Of a stretch of 64,000 nt of DNA, positions 60,744 through 64,000 are shown in pieces (the stretch's first letter is position 1; every line of letters begins with the position of its first letter). The DNA lies in contig NW_023503608.1 of NCBI RefSeq assembly GCF_014529535.1, positions 248,001 through 312,000 on the forward strand, written 5' to 3'. The DNA comes from Bradysia coprophila (Eukaryota; Arthropoda; Insecta; Diptera; Sciaridae). Below the pieces are notes generated by a model. The model saw nothing but the letters and a program-made list of their open reading frames with translations, did no database searches and was not told the DNA's origin. Position numbers and translations under genes: made by a program.

Positions 60744-61998
60744 TTAATACACTCCATGTTGATTCAAAATTGCTTCGCGCTTCTTGCACGCATTAAGGTT
60801 GTACTCATCGGGTATCCATGTGTTTTTCGGAAATTCAATACCAGTCACTTTTTCGCTATAATCCCAAAACCATGATCTCAACTCAGGATTATTTGCGTCG
60901 GGATTGGTAGTACTAAATCTAAAATTGCTCAGGAAGGCACCGGACGTATATTCCAAGTTAAAATCAAGGGCAGCAAATAGAGTATTTTGAGCGCCTGATT
61001 TTGCAGTGCGCAGAAATATGGCAGATAAAATGTCACGAATTATCCTTTAAATGAAGATAAGCACAATTATGGCAGCGCTAAAAAATTTTTGGAGTTTAGT
61101 TTATCATTACCTCCACATAACAGTCACTAATGATCCTGATCCTGATCCAGTGTCAGAGCGGAAGAAGCCTGGATGAACCGAATTAATCGAAATGCCACTA
61201 CCCGCTAATCGTTCGGCCAGCTCCACCGTAAATAACTCATTTGCCAGTTTACTTTGCAAAAACGCATTGAATCGATTATACGATTTTTCGCTATTCACAT
61301 CATTTTTGTTGAATCGTACCCATAAGTTACCCCAATGCGATACAGTTATTATTCGGCTTGGGGTCGACTTTTGCAACGGGCCAATTAGCAGCACAGTCAA
61401 TAAAAAATGTCCAAAATGATTGACACCCATATGCATTTCAAGACCATCTTCTGTCAAGGTTCTTCCAATTCCCATCACACTTTCATTGTTGATCAAAATG
61501 TCCAGCCTTTCTTCCTCCTTTAGAAATGTTTTCGCAAATTTTCTTATCGATTGAAACGATGCCAGATCCAGATGCATAACTCTAACGTTCGTGTTTTTGG
61601 TTTTTTTGATGATCATAGAACGAACAATTTCGCCTTCAGCTACATCACGACAAGCCATTATAACCTTTGCTCCCCGTTCTGCCATGCCAATAGCTGTTTC
61701 CTTTCCAATGTCATTACTAGCACCTTGAATTTGAATATTAACAGTGCGCATTATTTGCTGTGATTACAACAGACATTACACTTTTATACCTGTGATGATA
61801 ACTGTTTTACCATCGGCTCGATTCACCTTTGAAAGAGATCCACCATTCATCCATTTTCTGTTGATTCAAGGAAATCAAATGATTGTATCAGATATAACTT
61901 CGATAAAGTTACAGACAATGATACTGCACAAATATTTACCGAAAATAAAGATACGCCAGAACGAATAGAATGAAAGGTTTAAGTAGTAGCGCTTCCAT
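60744..61998 (-). CDS. Retinol-dehydrogenase-like SDR with lost catalytic residues
   Basis: 346-aa SDR, exons 61940-61998, 61790-61857, 61111-61723, 60744-61044, GT-AG introns, phases consistent. It has the same architecture as the SDR at 45181-54722: N-terminal anchor MEALLLKPFILFVLAYLYF, then RKWMNGGS...DGKTVIITG, and later LDILINN, VNHFGHFLL, KSGAQNTLFAALD. The signature residues are altered: the glycine motif TGxxxGxG reads TGASNDIG (Gly to Asp47), NNAG reads NNES (121-124), the catalytic Ser position is His172 (VSHWGN), and the catalytic Tyr is Phe197 (AFLQSK); Lys201 and Asn144 remain. The C-terminal 60 residues (NPELRSWFWDYSEKVTGIEF) differ from the usual tail. There is no stop or frameshift over 346 codons. 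It is probably not a classical dehydrogenase: a pseudoenzyme, or an early pseudogene. Confidence 0.85.
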
Positions 61999-63669
61999 AC
62001 TGAAAGTTTGCTTTCATCAACTATGCTTCTTATGTTAGGCACCAGTGTATTCTTGTAGGACTGAACGTTAAACCAATAATCTTTAATCTCTAAATTGGAG
62101 ACGCCTAATGTATTTTGGTATTTCAACGCTCTATTCCATTGCAAGTTTACTTTAGTCTGAAACAAGCGCCGAATACGCAGAGACGATTTGATTTTTACTG
62201 GAAATGTTCAACAATTATACGAAAAACGCGGTACCTTAATTTGATCTGGATGAACCAGTTTGCTATCGACAAGCTGAATGATATAAAAATTATTGTAAAT
62301 GCATTGAGTGTATATTCATATCTACAACTAAATACATTGCTTTCTTACAGACTATAAGTATTTGTAATTTGAAATACATTTACAGTCACAACGGTGAACT
62401 GACCTGCCCAAATAATTAAAACGCACCAGCCAGCGTTAGTATTAGAAGAACGTTAGCATTATTTACTACCAGTTAGAATGCAGTGATGTCGAATGTTTAG
62501 GGGGAAATCTTTAATCGTATCGGAATATAGTACGAACGGTGAAGAAATGCTAATTTTTGAATTGAAATGGGTTGTTTGATTGTTTTTTTTTTTCTAAGGA
62601 AGAGTTCATTCCCATTAGCTTCAAAAATAGATTTGAGTTTTCGATTAGTCAAAATTTGTTGTTTTTCTGTTTAACGACAGACGGCAAGCATATCACCAGT
62701 TTTACTGCTTATCAAATCTAATACTTCATTCGAGTTTTTTCAAGAGCTCGATTTAAAATCCTTTACTTCAATTCTCTGAACATTTTGCTGTATAAAACTG
62801 CATAAGTTAGATTTTGTCACGTAATGCTGAACTCGTTATCGTCGACAGATGATAGCCGAAAGTAACAGGTTAAATTTTTGAATTTTTGAAATTAGTCAGG
62901 AAACAGATGATTTTTTTATAATTTATTTTGATTCTATAACCCAAAATAAGAAATATTTGCGTTGTCAGAAAAAATTTAAATTGAGCAGATTTTTTTATAA
63001 ATTTATTTTTAATGATCGAGCTATGCGAAACGACATTTTCGTAAATGCTGTCATAGAGGCAGTCAGAAGGCAGTGAGATGCTAACATAAATACATTTAAG
63101 CAAATACAAAGGGAAATGTCATAATTATAGAGAGAAACCAAAGCCGTAGGAAGAAAAAGTCGATATTGTTTTTTGCGTTTTTTTAAAGAAGATAATGTTG
63201 TGAGTTTTGATTTCAATTTAAAAAATAAAAAACTGCGTTTTTTCAAATGTCGTCGAACAATTTTTATCTTAAAATAAGTCAACGAATCAAAATAAATTAA
63301 AAAGATGTTGCTGTTTCCCGACTAAATCCCGACTGCAACTATGGGTTAACTAACGGGTTAACGAGGTAATTAATGTTAATTTTCGATAATAAAACGATTT
63401 TACACAAAGTATCAAATAAATTACTTTCGCCAGTATGGAAGACTGCATATATTAAATGAACTATAGTCTTTGTTCAATCGCAATCGCAGTATAATGCATA
63501 ATGCAAAAATTTATAAACTTGGTACAATCCATATAAAAAAATGGGAAACTCAGTTTACTAATTATAATTAGCGGAATAATTAAGCGGTTCTATTTATGAA
63601 ATATAGCAACTGGATTGATAACTTCTGACGGTATGACCACTGCAATCTGTTTCTACTTTCCGGAAATAC
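61999..63669. other. AT-rich intergenic stretch, no gene recognised
   Basis: Upstream of the degenerate SDR gene, so its promoter should be at the left end. The frames at 62115-62357 and 62870-63282 are AT-rich and unrecognised. Confidence 0.5.
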
Positions 63670-63677
63670 TTACTGAA

Positions 63678-63879
63678 CACGACAGAGTAAAGTTAACCAG
63701 GCAGGAGCGCTGATTTGACTAGGGGCCTGAATAATCTAGTAGCCCTATATTTTTTGCGAATAAAATTTTTCAATTTATGTCAGTGTTCATTTGAGTTCAT
63801 TTTCATCCAGTGTATTAGGTCCCTTATTTGACGTTTCGAAAATGAACCGCTCCTGCCTGGTTTATTTTACTCTGCCGTG
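63678..63879. mobile_element. hAT-like MITE, 202 bp, with 8-bp target site duplication
   Basis: Begins CACGACAGAGTAAAGTTAAC and CAGGCAGGAGCG; ends CGCTCCTGCCTGG, TTTACTCTGCCGTG. It is flanked by TTACTGAA on both sides (63670-63677 and 63880-63887). It shares its ends with the 52-bp copy at 14701-14752. The 8-bp duplication suggests hAT (P-type elements also make 8 bp). Confidence 0.8.
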
Positions 63880-64000
63880 TTACTGAATAATGGCAATGAA
63901 TGAATGATAGCTCTGACTGAAGCGGTGACTGCAAAACGAGTGTTCAAAAAATTGAAGTAGAAGTCTTGAAATCAATTGCTTGAAAATGCTCAGATCAAAT

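Overview
The window looks like nuclear DNA of an insect, most likely a fly (Diptera). The base composition is AT-rich. Genes are split by many short GT-AG introns (about 45-85 nt), with a few long ones. The families present are typical of insects: a gustatory receptor, an nrf-6-type acyltransferase, a yolk-protein/pancreatic-type lipase, a defensin-like peptide, a serine carboxypeptidase and retinol-dehydrogenase-like SDRs. Intergenic DNA is full of small non-autonomous transposons. All exon models were assembled by hand from splice sites and reading phase; every multi-exon coding model below sums to a whole number of codons.

Layout. 1-6230: no recognised gene; holds a 160-bp hAT-like MITE with a perfect 8-bp target duplication and a 45-bp tandem duplication. 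6311-8378 (-): SVOP/SV2-like major-facilitator transporter, 10 exons. 8400-12870: non-coding, with hairpins. 12878-18484 (+): nrf-6-like membrane acyltransferase, 12 exons, one with a GC donor. 19193-20056 (+): single-exon PHD-finger protein, probably derived from retrotransposon ORF1. 20458-22206 (+): gustatory receptor, 7 exons. 22588-23693: dispersed repeat with internal ~143-bp tandem units. 24617-27058 (-): lipase, 5 exons. 27060-32400: non-coding plus a second copy of the dispersed repeat. 32427-34973 (-): mitochondrial tRNA-modifying enzyme MTO1/MnmG, 9 exons. 36033-36278 (+): defensin-like secreted peptide. 36584-40143: dense cluster of palindromes and foldback elements, with a third copy of the dispersed repeat. 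40513-43851 (+): large zinc-finger/RS-type protein of unknown role. 45181-54722 (+): retinol-dehydrogenase-like SDR whose 8.4-kb first intron holds a 28S rRNA fragment, a cysteine-rich secreted peptide gene on the other strand (46522-46861) and a MITE. 54922-58442 (-): serine carboxypeptidase, 10 exons. 58977-60481: repeats. 60744-61998 (-): second SDR, full length but lacking the catalytic Ser and Tyr. 62000-64000: non-coding, with a hAT-like MITE.

There is no operon-like logic. The only clear functional or evolutionary link is between the two SDR genes, which look like diverged paralogues flanking the carboxypeptidase. The most interesting items are the catalytically degenerate SDR, the unclassified cysteine-rich pre-pro-peptide nested in an intron, the unknown zinc-finger/RS protein, and the palindrome cluster with its family of GTACG-ended repeats.
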